Assembly: GCF_000004195.4 (NCBI RefSeq)
Contig: NC_030681.2
Location: 23,142,482-23,206,481, forward strand
Direction of reading: 5' to 3'
Length of the DNA: 64,000 nt
Source: Xenopus tropicalis
Lineage: Eukaryota; Chordata; Amphibia; Anura; Pipidae
Numbering within the stretch: the stretch's first letter is position 1; each line of letters opens with the position of its first letter. Below the pieces are notes generated by a model. The model saw nothing but the letters and a program-made list of their open reading frames with translations. It had not been told where the DNA came from and did not search any database. Below, piece by piece: positions 1-10,242 of the stretch. The position numbers and the translations under genes are program-made.

Positions 1-1020
1 GAGTGATGCAGGGTGAGTTCGAGCCAATTCTGAATTTCATGTGGGAATGCAAAATGCAGTCTTTCTTATCTGCCCTTTTGGTTACAAGATAACAGATTCA
101 TTCCAAAGGTAAATTGTATGTGTTTGTATGACTGCATGTACCAATGATCTGCTCATGGTTGCTCATGAGGATGAAGCCTACCTATGTCTTTTAATCAGAG
201 CTCTGCTTGATAAAAACACCAACAGGTAGCAATGTATGGCTACAACAACATTACAAATTGTTCTGGAGATGGAGCCAATAATACGGGAAAAAAATGTAAC
301 TTCTGTAGTTTACTAAGATAACCGAGAACATTAGTACAACTATGGGTAATGTTTAGGAGTAGTTCAAATATTTATTACAATTTTACAATAAAATAAAACA
401 GAAATGATATAAATGGTGAAATATATACTTTATCATACTTTGAATTAGTAATGATTGACCTGCCACACTAATCTAATAATAATTCTGAATTTTTCTCAAG
501 TTTAGTGCCTGTGCCCCTTATGCTCATTCTATTACTCATACACGCCTAGCAATCCTTCAGACGGTTCCATCACTATCCTTGGAAATGTCTCAATATGCAT
601 CCTTTTCATCTGAGCAGGGAAAGTTGCTCACATATTTAAAATTAGAATGATGAAATCATTCCACTGAATCTGTAAGCAGTTGAAAGCCTTCTTTTCCAAT
701 ATGAGAATATGTTGTTGAAGTGTTACATTTCTCCATGATTTAATAAGCTCTTTAAATAATTTCACCCAGTTTAATACCAGGGGCGAAAGGATCAGATCCT
801 TCTGAAACTACTTTTCTAAGTAAGGTTTATTATTTATCAATTGTGTTTGACTTTGTTCCTCAAGACCCTCTTATCTTGATCCATATCAGTTGATAACCCT
901 TCACTTTGTTAAAAAATTGGGTCTTTGGGGATTTGCAGTATTTTGGCAAGAGGATAATAGTGACTTCCATCCATTTTCTGTATAGCTCAGAGTACGTTAT
1001 ACAATGTATGTTCAACTAAC
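1..1020. other. AT-rich sequence, no gene seen
   Basis: No open frame of useful length, no recognisable repeat terminus and no RNA gene. I see only AT-rich, non-tandem sequence. Confidence 0.5.
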
Positions 1021-1026
1021 TCCTCT

Positions 1027-1176
1027 TAAGGGGGCCATACATGTTAAGATCCACTCGCTTGGCGGGGTCGCCAAGGGAGCAGATATTCTCCCAATATACC
1101 CACCTACGCGTGGGCGATATCGGGTGAATTTAGGCTAATTCGGTTGTTTAGCCCTGGTGAGGGCTAAAGAAGGTGC
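1027..1176. mobile_element. Partial GGCCATACA-type (Harbinger-like) MITE
   Basis: The left end (GGGGGCCATACATG, then GATCC) resembles the terminus of the complete Harbinger-type MITE at 44194-44535. No matching right end is visible, so this is a truncated or diverged copy. The interior has the same ATATCGGG-like motifs. Confidence 0.35.
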
Positions 1177-1686
1177 AATCCTTCCCTTTTTATTCTGCTT
1201 GCTTATGGGTATTTATGGGTTTACAGGGCACTAACTACTTCTTTTTCATCATGCCCTGTGAGAAGTAGCGAGCACCTGTGCAGGGACCTTGTGCAGGGCT
1301 GGTTGTGCAGAGATGTCATGGGGGGGTTTGTGCAACCTTACTAGGGGAGGCAGGAGCCTGGTGCCCCCCTATTGTTGCGCCTCTTCTACTTATGCCTAGT
1401 TCCGGTCCTGCTAAGCTGTACCTGTTAATTAATACAGAGAAGCTGAAAACAATTAGTCCCTAGTGAGCAGGGAGCCCCTGAAACCTGGTACTTTGTAGCA
1501 TTCTTACCTTACCTCTATCCTCTAGATATAAATGTAATTATGGACATCTTTGGCAGTGGAGATTTGCAGTTCGTCAACATCTCACAAGTGCATTTCTTTC
1601 ACTTTGCCCGTGCTCATACCTACTAGCCGGAATTGGCAAATTCTGGCCAAAATAAGGTTACATATATTTTTATGAAGATGGTTTAT

Positions 1687-1757
1687 TTAGATGAAGCAGG
1701 GTTTTTACATATAAGCTGTTTAATGACATATATTTTTTACAGAGACCTACATTGTGC
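1687..1757 (-). mobile_element. Fragment of a T2-type MITE
   Basis: This stretch is the reverse complement of the left interior of the T2 MITE at 43951-44950 (the part around 43975-44043), with a few substitutions. Neither TTAA end is present here. Confidence 0.55.
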
Positions 1758-2103
1758 AGGAGTATAGTTTTCCAATAGCTGTGTGGACTAAGCCTGTGGC
1801 AGAGTGATAGACTGCCTTAATATGCTGTTGTGCAGAATTATACATGAATGAAGTGAGTGAGTATAACGCTAAAGATAAATGTTTTTTATTTCTGTGAAAT
1901 ATGTGTCTGGGTTTCATATTTCTGTACTGACCATTCCCCCCAGCTGTAGGATGAAATACATGTTTATTCTGTTACAGGCCCATTGTGGGAACAAACAAGT
2001 TGCTGCCAAAAGCATAATGGTGGCAATGGTAACTTCCCTTGAGCTGATACAGCTGTTGTAAGGCCACACAGTGACGTTCTTAATAACAGGAGAATACAAT
2101 TAA

Positions 2104-2885
2104 TACAGGTTTGGGATCCCTTATCTGGAAACCCGTTATCCAGAAAGCTCAGAATTACGGAAAGCCTGTCTCCCATAGACTCCATTTTAATAAAATAATT
2201 CAGAATTTTGAAACTGATTTTCTTTTTCTCTGTAGTAATAAAACAGTACCTGTACTTGATCCCAACTAAGATATAATTACCCCTTATTGGGGGCAGAACA
2301 GCCCTATTGGGTTTATTTAATGGTTAAATGATTCCCTTTTCTTTGTAATAATAAAACAGTACCTGTACTTGATCCCAACTAAGATATAATTACCCCTTAT
2401 TGGGGGCAGAACAGCCCTATTGGGTTTATTTAATGGTTAAATGATTCCCTTTTCTTTGTAATAATAAAACAGTACCTGTACTTGATCCCAACTAAGATAT
2501 AATTACCCCTTATTGGGGGCAGAACAGCCCTATTGGGTTTATTTAATGGTTAAATGATTCCCTTTTCTCTGTAATAATAAAACAGTACCTGTACTTGATC
2601 CCAACTAAGATATAATTACCCCTTATTGGGGCAGAACAGCCCTATTGGGTTTATTTAATGGTTAAATGATTCCCTTTTCTCTGTAATAATAAAACAGTAC
2701 CTGTACTTGATCCCAACTAAGATATAATTACCCCTTATTGGGGGCAGAACAATCCTATTGGGTTTAATTAATGTTTTATTGATTTTTTAGAAGACTTAAG
2801 GTATGGAGATCCAAATTACGGAAGGACCCCTTACCTGGAATACCCTTGGTCCCGAGCATTCTGGATAACAGGTCCCATACCTGTA
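2104..2885 (+). mobile_element. MITE with internal 113-bp array (copy A)
   Basis: The ends are inverted: TACAGGTTTGGGATCC at the left and GGTCCCATACCTGTA at the right. The likely target duplication is TA. The terminal parts carry the paired motifs TTATCTGGAAACCCG and CTGGATAACAGG. Between them lie five tandem copies of a 113-bp unit. Seven further copies of the family lie in this window. A TA duplication would fit a Tc1/mariner-like origin, but no transposase is present. Confidence 0.85.
2208..2775 (+). repeat. 113-bp tandem array, 5 units
   Basis: The anchor CAGTACCTGTACTTGATCCC recurs at 2244, 2357, 2470, 2583 and 2695, giving a period of 113 (the last step is 112, one G lost in the GGGGG run). 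The units are nearly identical to each other and to units in the other family members. Confidence 0.95.
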
Positions 2886-3640
2886 ATTTATTTTCTTGCT
2901 AGACTAAACTTTGAACATTATAGATTAAAAGGAATAATGCCCACTCCAGGTACTGTTGACCATGTTGCCATAGTGCTAAGAGAGGATAATAGGAAGATTA
3001 ATTTTAATTAAAGAGATGACATTAGCTGGCAATAGCGTTGGGCAGTTTCTTTTTTTAATTAGGATTTTTTAATAAATAAGGTAACTAACTTTTTTTTTTT
3101 TAAAAAATGAAAGGATATATTAATAGGAAAATATACGAAAATTACACAAATTTTGATAACAACACCTCTAAGGGCTTATTGAATCTTATGCCCACTGTAC
3201 ATTTAATGATGCATCAGACATCAATTTAACTTAATTCTATGGTTCTATGGTTTTGGAAATTGTTTTACAGTTATACTTTTTCTGCATGTCAAAAATTATA
3301 AATTTAGAAAATATTTGGCTCTGTAGCTGGAAACCGATTTAGGATCCATTATCATTAATCATTGAAATAGTTGTACCCTGGGCTTAAAAAGACTGTGCTT
3401 CATTTAAGACAAAAGATAATTAACAAGTAAATCCTGTTGTTAGGCCAATAGCTGCAGTCTTGCAGGAGATTGAGAACAATGTTTGGATTTGATTTTATTC
3501 GTTTGTCAAGTGAAAGAGCCAACATTGGGGGTCAGAGTAACTTGAATGATGAATTCTCTTGGTGCATTTTTGTTTCTATCAGAATGTATCTTTTCAGAAA
3601 GTTCTTGTTTCTACATGCCTATGGCAAATTATTAGTGATG
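2886..3640. other. No gene seen
   Basis: AT-rich sequence with poly-T/poly-A runs near 3090-3105. No feature that I can support. Confidence 0.5.
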
Positions 3641-3735
3641 AAAGAATCTGTCTTGTTTCGCTTTGCAAATCTTTCAATAAATTCACGAAGCGGCGAAAAA
3701 TTAGGGAAGCGGGGAAAATGTTGCATATCAAAAAA
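3641..3735 (+). mobile_element. Half of a GATGAGCGAA-family MITE
   Basis: The stretch TCTTGTTTCGCTTTGC...TTCACGAAGCGGCGAAAA matches the left half of the MITE at 40152-40567. The left terminus and the right half are missing. Confidence 0.45.
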
Positions 3736-3744
3736 TCTTTTTCT

Positions 3745-3957
3745 CCGGTAATAATTTTTAACCAATATATCCCATAATGATCACCAACCATATATATCCC
3801 ATAATAAACTCAAACCAATATATTCCATAATAATCACCAACCATAAAAATCCCATAATAATCACAAACCATATACATCCCATAATAATCACCAACCATAT
3901 ATATCCCATAATAATTTCAAACCATATATATCCCATAATAACCTCAAACCATATATT
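3745..3957 (+). repeat. 27-bp minisatellite, about 7-8 units
   Basis: Units of the form TATATCCCATAATAATCACC + AACCATA repeat with small changes. Short pieces of the same array occur at 10186-10242, 10560-10625 and 11022-11047, so it is a dispersed family. Confidence 0.85.
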
Positions 3958-4246
3958 TGGGACTTTTGAAATCTGTTATGATATATGTGTCCATATTATA
4001 GAAAATATTTTCTATTTTCGTTCTTTTGGTGTTTTAGAAACAAATATCTTGTTATGGAATTGCAAAAAATCCATCATGTTTTGAAAAATTAGGTTGCCCT
4101 GAAAAAAAGTGATATATAGTTTTCTTTGGTAAACTAAAATTGCCCCCATAAAATGTCCCTAAATTAAAAGATCACAAAATGTTTAAAAATGGTCTGGCAG
4201 TGAAAGGGTTAAAGACAATTCTATACTAGATAGCTACTATCATGTG

Positions 4247-4260
4247 ATCACCATAGCAAC
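4247..4260 (+). promoter_or_regulatory. X-box 1 (RFX site)
   Basis: ATCACC-AT-AGCAAC. Against GTNRCC-N2-RGYAAC there is one mismatch, at the first base. Confidence 0.6.
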
Positions 4261-4267
4261 CGCATTG

Positions 4268-4275
4268 TGACATCA
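4268..4275 (+). promoter_or_regulatory. CRE-like site 1
   Basis: TGACATCA, one base away from the palindromic CRE TGACGTCA. Confidence 0.5.
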
Positions 4276-4317
4276 CTGATAAGTAACAACAAGTAAAGAA
4301 AAGCTAATTAGTATGCG

Positions 4318-4331
4318 GTCACCATGGAAAC
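4318..4331 (+). promoter_or_regulatory. X-box 2 (RFX site)
   Basis: GTCACC-AT-GGAAAC, an imperfect palindrome fitting the GTNNCCATGGNAAC form of the X-box. Confidence 0.65.
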
Positions 4332-4369
4332 ACTGATAAGGATCTGATAAGATTAGTTTCTCTTGTGTG

Positions 4370-4383
4370 GTCACCATAGCAAC
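4370..4383 (+). promoter_or_regulatory. X-box 3 (RFX site)
   Basis: GTCACC-AT-AGCAAC, a full match to GTNRCC-N2-RGYAAC. It is the duplicate of X-box 1 with the first base intact. Confidence 0.75.
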
Positions 4384-4390
4384 CGCATTG

Positions 4391-4398
4391 TGACATCA
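4391..4398 (+). promoter_or_regulatory. CRE-like site 2
   Basis: TGACATCA, placed 7 bp after X-box 3 exactly as in the first cassette copy. Confidence 0.5.
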
Positions 4399-4430
4399 CT
4401 GACAAGTAAACACAAGCTCATTAGTATGCG

Positions 4431-4444
4431 GTTACCATGGCAAC
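4431..4444 (+). promoter_or_regulatory. X-box 4 (best RFX site)
   Basis: GTTACC-AT-GGCAAC matches the palindromic consensus GTTNCCATGGNAAC at every defined position. It sits 8 bp upstream of the TATA box. Confidence 0.8.
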
Positions 4445-4451
4445 AACAGCC

Positions 4452-4458
4452 TATAAAA
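4452..4458 (+). promoter_or_regulatory. TATA box
   Basis: TATAAAA within CCTATAAAAGCC, 31 bp upstream of the initiator A at 4483. Confidence 0.75.
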
Positions 4459-4480
4459 GCCCCAACACTGAGCACAGAGC

Positions 4481-4487
4481 TCAGTTC
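4481..4487 (+). promoter_or_regulatory. Initiator and likely transcription start
   Basis: TCAGTTC fits the YYANWYY initiator with A at 4483. The spacing from the TATA box is the usual one. It predicts a 5' UTR of about 65 nt before the ATG at 4548. Confidence 0.6.
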
Positions 4488-4547
4488 GAAGTGGGACTTG
4501 CTTCGAACAACATCTGCTGACTAGAGCTCAGCAACCTTTCCCTAACA

Positions 4548-6056
4548 ATGAATTTTACACCTTTCATTGCTTTTCTTTTCCTATTGGAACAATGTTTTCA
4601 TTCCTCTGATCGATCATCACTGACCGAGAAAGTAATCCTGACACCAGAAGAACTTGAATTATTTATAAATGTTAAAGATACAGATATTGAAGAGATCTAC
4701 CCATTGGGTTCAGTTGTCCTAATGGTATTTTCCTTGGCTGTTGCCATTAACTGGACTGTTGGCCGTTATTGGAGACATCCCTACAGAAGGGGGATGGGTT
4801 GGGCCCATTTATTATCAGTAATGATATTCACAGCCCTTCTTTATACCCGTCACGCATCACTGGAGTTCCGCAAAGGAAACCCAGAATATGAAGAAATAGA
4901 GAATGATGAAGATGAGGAGAATGATGAGAACTTGCTGGTTTATCTCTTTGCTCTCCTGGTATTTATCTTCGCACTAGCCATTGACTGGTGTTTCAGTAAC
5001 ACCACTAAAAAGCACATTAGCGTCTCTCCCAGCCAGACTGGCCATAAGAGGCATCTAGAAGAGAGGCTCTTGGTTGGTCAAGGCTTACTTGGAGAAGATG
5101 AACTGGAACGACATCTTCCACAAAAAAATCTGAGGATATTTATTGCCACCTGGAATATGAATGGAAAAAAGGATCTTCCAGAGAGACTGGATGATTTCCT
5201 GTTTCCATTGGGCGCTGAGTCTGCACAAGACTTGTATGTTATTGGAGTGCAAGAAGGCTGCCCCTACAGGCAAGAATGGGAATACCGTCTGCAGCTGACA
5301 CTGGGGCATCGTTATGTCTTGCTCCACTCAGCAGCTCACGGTGTCCTGTACCTGTCTCTGTTTATCAGGCGAGATCTCATGGGGTTCTGCTCTGAGGTTG
5401 AATGTTCAACCGTCACTACGAGATTCTTCCCAATGATTAAGACCAAAGGGGCTGTGGCTGCTTCATTTACATTCTTTGGAACCTCATTCCTTTTTATCAA
5501 TGCCCACTTTGCGGCAGGAGATTCCAAAGTAAAGCAAAGAATACAGAATTATGAGAAAATAATCAAAAACCTGCAACTCCCAAAAAATGTTCCTGACACA
5601 AACCCCATTTATTCTGATCCCGACGATGCGACGAGCCGGTTTGATGAAGTCTTCTGGTTTGGGGACTTCAATTTCCGCTTGAGCAAGAGTCGGAGTGAAG
5701 TTGATTCCATCCTAGAGAACCTTCCAGAGAATGACATGAGGTCCCTCCTGCAGTACGATCAGCTGTCAGAAGAGGTGACTAAAGGTTCCATATTCAAAGG
5801 ATTTAATGAAGGCGAAATCCATTTCCGTCCCACATATAGATTTAATATCGGATCCGATGACTATGACACCAGTAAGAAACAGAGGACGCCTTCCTACACT
5901 GATCGAGTGATGTACAAGAGCCGGAATCAGGATGATATCCATGTTCTGAATTATGGCTCTTGCTCACTTATGAGACAATCAGACCACAAGCCTGTTTTTG
6001 GGCTATTCAAAGTATGGATAAAACCAGGGTCCAATAACTTTCCTTTGACTGTCTGA
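4548..6056 (+). CDS. Membrane-anchored INPP5E-like 5-phosphatase, intronless
   Basis: A 502-aa protein in one uninterrupted frame. Residues about 195-495 form an inositol-polyphosphate 5-phosphatase domain; this family removes the 5-phosphate of PI(4,5)P2 or PI(3,4,5)P3. Visible motifs are ATWNMNG (200-206, N203), VQE (234-236), FWFGDFNFR (369-377), RTPSYTDR (446-453) and SDHKP (478-482, H480), so all catalytic residues look intact. Wording around these motifs is closest to INPP5E, the ciliary enzyme. The N-terminus differs: a hydrophobic leader (1-16), then helices at about 54-71, 84-100 and 129-149. The basic loop 73-82 and acidic loop 112-128 fit a cytosolic catalytic domain by the positive-inside rule. 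The protein ends soon after the domain (FPLTV) without the CaaX box of INPP5E. The ATG has A at -3. Lack of introns suggests a retrocopy that gained a new 5' exon and promoter; orthology is uncertain. Confidence 0.88.
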   Translation: MNFTPFIAFLFLLEQCFHSSDRSSLTEKVILTPEELELFINVKDTDIEEIYPLGSVVLMVFSLAVAINWTVGRYWRHPYRRGMGWAHLLSVMIFTALLYTRHASLEFRKGNPEYEEIENDEDEENDENLLVYLFALLVFIFALAIDWCFSNTTKKHISVSPSQTGHKRHLEERLLVGQGLLGEDELERHLPQKNLRIFIATWNMNGKKDLPERLDDFLFPLGAESAQDLYVIGVQEGCPYRQEWEYRLQLTLGHRYVLLHSAAHGVLYLSLFIRRDLMGFCSEVECSTVTTRFFPMIKTKGAVAASFTFFGTSFLFINAHFAAGDSKVKQRIQNYEKIIKNLQLPKNVPDTNPIYSDPDDATSRFDEVFWFGDFNFRLSKSRSEVDSILENLPENDMRSLLQYDQLSEEVTKGSIFKGFNEGEIHFRPTYRFNIGSDDYDTSKKQRTPSYTDRVMYKSRNQDDIHVLNYGSCSLMRQSDHKPVFGLFKVWIKPGSNNFPLTV

Positions 6057-6186
6057 AAGAGAACTTTATAAAATGGGACTAAAAAAAGAACTGACATTAA
6101 AGACAAGAAATGAGAAAACTGAAAACTAACAGTCTATTGGCATGGGGAGGGTGGGAGGGCCAATGACTTAGTTTTCTTTGCCTTTG

Positions 6187-6205
6187 AATAAAACAGGCAA
6201 ATAAA
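6187..6205 (+). terminator. Two poly(A) signals
   Basis: AATAAA at 6187-6192 and again at 6200-6205, about 130-150 nt after the phosphatase stop codon. No genomic poly-A tract follows, so the 3' end is not a fresh retrocopy tail. Confidence 0.7.
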
Positions 6206-6229
6206 GCACTTGTACATTTAGTGAATATC

Positions 6230-7100
6230 GCCAGTGCTGGCATTTTAACCCAATTCCTAGCCAGCATGGGAGGGATGGCAAGGGGGCGATTTCACACAAT
6301 GATCACTCTGGGCAAAAACAGCCAAATGATAAAGTTGCTACAACCAACTTTCATGTACTTAACCCTACCCTGTTGAACTTATATTGGTGAAAAACAGGGT
6401 TGCTTCTATTTCACATGCAAGGTTGGTACTAGCAGTCTACGGGCTTCCTCATGACATTACCATTGCAATCACATATCTGTGACAAGATAAATACAGTGCC
6501 AATGTCATGTATTATACCCCAGAACAGCAGGATAAATACAAGGCCAGTTTCATGCACTGTTATACCCTGAAACACTGGCATTCACTTTACAACAACTTTT
6601 TATATACAATCCATAAATCTCTGGCATCCTATTGGTTTAACCTATCCTTAGGGGTGATACTTCAAGCTTTGCAACGTCATTCCTCCTTTTAGAAATGCGG
6701 CCACACCCTCATTTAATCCATAAGGATATGTAGTTTTCTATTCAAATATCATTTTCTGTTCCAGCCTAAGCAATAAATGATTCAAAACTATTCCTTTTTT
6801 CATGTCATTATTAGAAATTCCCTTAATCACAGTAATTTTTGTACCCTCAAATTTACCCCCATGTACCTCTGCATAATGTTATAAATATATAAAATAGGAA
6901 TATATATATAATAGGAATTGGTTCATTGTTTTGAAGCATGATTTGATCTATTTATGGCCCCTCTATGTTCCCCCACTTTTAGTTTTACCAATATAATAAA
7001 GAACATCGTATCCCACTACATAACCTTTCTGAACAAATTTACAGTTGACACATTTGTTGTACTGAAACATCCCTACTAAGGGAGACAATATACATATATT
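6230..7100. other. No gene seen
   Basis: AT-rich sequence. No repeat terminus or coding frame that I can support. Confidence 0.5.
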
Positions 7101-7101
7101 T

Positions 7102-7103
<2 letters not shown>

Positions 7104-7161
<58 letters not shown>
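7104..7161. repeat. (TA)n microsatellite
   Basis: About 28 uninterrupted TA dinucleotides. Confidence 0.95.
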
Positions 7162-7163
<2 letters not shown>

Positions 7164-7479
7164 TTAATTTATTCTCTCTTAATCTTGATGGAGCTAACAT
7201 CTGTTTAAAGCTACTAGCACGTCTAAATACTATTCTAGGTTTATCTCCTATAAAGGGCTCTAGATCTTTATTTTGCTTTAATATCTCCCAATTTTCCTTA
7301 ATCAGCTTCGTAACTGTATAACTATCTGCATCTTTTTACTTTCTTGGTGATCCCCTTTTGCTATCAACAGTTTATCATTGCATTATCTTTTGCTTTCTCT
7401 ATATTTTGCTCTGGTCGATGATGGACACTCCCATAATTTATATAGGAGTTGGCATCCACCTCCTTAAATTATGAAGAAG

Positions 7480-8620
7480 TGAGGAAGTTAGTGCATACAA
7501 ATTGTCCCAGAGATAACTTTAGCTAGTGAAAATTCAACACATTTACTGCATTTTTTGTGGGGTAAAAACACAAAAAAATATGTTGACCCCCTAAACCATA
7601 TAATTTTCTGGTGAATTCAAAATGGGCACTCATGTCGTTCTACCCCAAACTATAGAGTTGCAATGCTTTCCTACAATTGGCAGTTTTGATGAAATACCTA
7701 AAAATCCCATTAAATCTTCCACTTTCAAGCACCTTATCTCCCACATAGCATTAGGTACCAAAAAAATATACTAAATATAAAAGCTAAGGGTCCACTGAAC
7801 AATTTGATGCCAATTGTACATAGGATCACCAAAGTATCTGGCATTTAGAGACCCCCAAAAGGAAGTTAGTGTATACATATTTCATGGCATATAAATCAGG
7901 CAGTGGCTTTTTTTTGGTAGTAAAAATATATGTGGTAAAAGTCAGAAATAAATAAGTTGACCCCATATTTTAGAAAATACATATTCTGCCAAATGTAAAA
8001 TGGGTAAATATGTCTTTGTACGGCAAAGCACCAAACAGCAAAGCTATGCTAAACCTAGCAGTTTTTATGTCATTTCTGAAAATTGTCTCAAAGCTTGCAT
8101 TTCTATTTCCTACATTTCATAATGTAGAAACATAAAACATTTTTAATATGAACATCAGGGGTCTGCTGAACAGTTTGCTGCCCTATATGCATAGATTTAC
8201 CAAACTATGTGGAGTACAGAGACACCAAAATCAAAATAGTGCATATGAATTTTCAAGTCTGATGCTGCAATATATGCTCCCTATGTATGTGTATTATGTG
8301 CCATAAGACCCCCTAACAGTACAGAGACCCTAGAAAACCATATATTTTTCAAAAGTACACATTCTAACAAAAATAGGTTAATACATCTTTCTACTGCAAA
8401 CTACCACATAATGATAACATTATGGTTCTTATGAAATTTCTGAAAATGTCACAAAGCTTGCATTTTACCCCATTATGTACATTGTGTAATGTCTCAACAT
8501 AAAACATTTTTAAATATGAATGTCAGGGGTCTACTGAACAGTTTGATGCCCAATATGCATAGATTTACCAAACTATATGGTACAAAGGCACCCTAATGGA
8601 TATATAGCGGACAAAGACAA
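7480..8620. repeat. Degenerate ~370-bp tandem array, 3 units
   Basis: The phrase GTCYRCTGAACAGTTTGATGCC, followed by ATAGATTYACCAAA, recurs near 7790, 8161 and 8529, about 370 bp apart. Other shared blocks (AAGCTTGCATTT, TTGACCCC, ATAAAACATTTTTAA) keep the same order in each unit. Units have diverged strongly, so this is an old satellite-like array. Confidence 0.7.
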
Positions 8621-9130
8621 GTAACAAAGAACAATGCGAAATGCAATAAAATCGCTAAAATCCCCCCCAAAAAAACACTAAAATCAATGGGAGTTTTTTG
8701 CCTATTGTACTCTGCAATCACAGTTTGAGTATTTTGGCTTGGGCATATGAGTTTTAACAGACAACATCAAGCGAACACCACCTATACAGAACTGAATATG
8801 CAATAAAATGACTAAAAATCCACCAAAATCACAGAAAATGTAATAAAAGCACCAAAACAACACACAAAAAGTATTGCACAGTGCGGTTAGAGAATATTCT
8901 ATCTGCAATGGCAATAAAAAAAAAATGTCAGGCAAAAACAAAAAATGATGCGATAAAAAAAACACAAAATTGTGTAAGTGTGTGTGTTTAACCTTGGCAA
9001 AATGTGTGTTGTGTGCTTGTCTGTGCAAGTAAGTGTGAGTGCTGTGAATGTGTGAAACCCCCCAAAACTGTATGTGTGTGTTTAAGTGTATGTATTAGTG
9101 TAATTAGTGTGTGTTTTTTTTATACTTGTA
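8620..9130. other. Non-coding, A-rich then GT-rich
   Basis: 8640-8950 holds AAAATC/ACCAAAATC-rich sequence with short internal repeats, and 8975-9125 is rich in TGTGTG. No coding signal. Confidence 0.5.
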
Positions 9131-9132
9131 TG

Positions 9133-9330
9133 TATGTATGTATAACTTTATTTATAAAGCACCACAAGGGTACGCAGCGCTGTACAGTCTTACAGAATAC
9201 AAAATTACACACAGGGAGGACAAGTGATATAATAAATAAATACAATAAATATATATATGTATGTGCCATGTGGTATGAGACACAGTAGGAAGGAGGTCCC
9301 TGCCCCGTAGAGCTTACTATCTGCCTGCCT
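9133..9330 (+). repeat. Dispersed repeat (TACGCAGCGCTGTACA)
   Basis: The block TTTATTTATAAAGCACCACA, TACGCAGCGCTGTACAGTCT and CCCTGCCCCGTAGAGCTTAC reappears at 10645-10820 and inverted at 10885-11000. It is an interspersed family of unknown class. Confidence 0.7.
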
Positions 9331-9611
9331 GGGTTTGGCAGGCAGATCATCCTGGAGGAGGCAGGAGGGACCCAGGAACCGGAGGAGCCATCTCTTCTGC
9401 AGTAAGTGGAGCGGGGCTCGGGGTGAGGCAGGAGACTAGCAAACAACAGGCACGTAATAACCATGTGTCTGTTGGTTCCTATGGGGCCCCTGGGTGATCG
9501 TACCTCAGGGGCCACTTGCTCGTTTCCTAGGAGCTGGGAAATGAGTGGGGAGCAAAGGTGCAGCTTTAAAAGCCACGCCTCCGCTTCCAAACCCAGAAGT
9601 GCAGCACAACA

Positions 9612-9663
9612 TAGAATCTACGTTCTGTGGCATTTCAATCCTATAATCCACAGAACGTAGATT
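9612..9663. repeat. 17-bp stem inverted repeat
   Basis: GAATCTACGTTCTGTGG pairs with CCACAGAACGTAGATTC across an 18-bp loop. It is probably a transposon end. Confidence 0.8.
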
Positions 9664-9679
9664 CATGTGAGGCCATCTG

Positions 9680-10180
9680 TAAGAAAACTAAAGCTGAAGC
9701 GGAACTGGACCCTGCAACACAACAATGACCGACAACATACCAGTAAATCCACGAAGCACTGGCTGAAAACTAAAAAATGGAGAGTCCTGGAGTAGCCGAG
9801 TCAAAGCCCAGACCTTAATTCCATTGAGATGATGTGGGGTGACTTGAAACAGGCTGTACATGCAAGAACCCCCTCTCACAGCTAAAATAATTCTGCATTG
9901 AGGAGTGGGACTGATGTCAGAGACTGGTAGGCTACATGATGCATCTCACTGCAGTTATTTTAGCCAAAGGGGGTAACACTAGCTATTAGGGGGTAGGGTG
10001 TCCCAACTTTTTCCTCAGTTAGAATACACATTTTTGCTGATATCTTTTGTTTAATCAAAAGATCTTTTGAGTAAATCAAGATGAATTGTTGTTGTTTACC
10101 TGCAGTTAAATCCAGATATACACAAAAGCAAGATTAGACATCAATATGTGAACATTTCTTAATAAAGAACTGAATATTCA
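9680..10180 (+). pseudogene. Tc1/mariner-like transposase remnant and 3' end
   Basis: At about 9808-9879 one frame reads PDLNSIEMMWGDLKQAVHAR, the hallmark stretch around the last catalytic acidic residue of Tc1-like DDE transposases. The flanking sequence is broken by stops and indels. Downstream to about 10180 is typical Tc1-type 3' non-coding sequence. It is a dead 5'-truncated copy. Confidence 0.8.
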
Positions 10181-10185
10181 GGACT

Positions 10186-10242
10186 GTATATATCCCATAA
10201 TAATCACCAACCATATTTATTCCATAATAATCACCAACCATA
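10186..10242 (+). repeat. Two units of the 27-bp minisatellite
   Basis: Two CCATAATAATCACCAACCATA units, matching the array at 3745-3957. The insertion of MITE copy B separates them from further units at 10560-10625. Confidence 0.75.

Larger units (their letters stand above)
4242..4446 (+). promoter_or_regulatory. Duplicated X-box/CRE promoter cassette
   Basis: A cassette of about 85-90 bp is present twice (4242-4331 and 4364-4446). Each copy has an RFX-type X-box, a CRE-like TGACATCA 7 bp further on, and a second palindromic X-box about 45-60 bp downstream. It lies directly upstream of a TATA box and the phosphatase gene. RFX proteins control ciliary genes and, with CREM, spermatid genes; a ciliated-cell or testis promoter is my inference. 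Confidence 0.75.

Noticed and set aside
4247..4275. MHC class II type X1-X2 composite element
   Set aside because: The X-box and CRE-like site are 7 bp apart, wider than the MHC arrangement as I recall it, and the gene is not an MHC gene.
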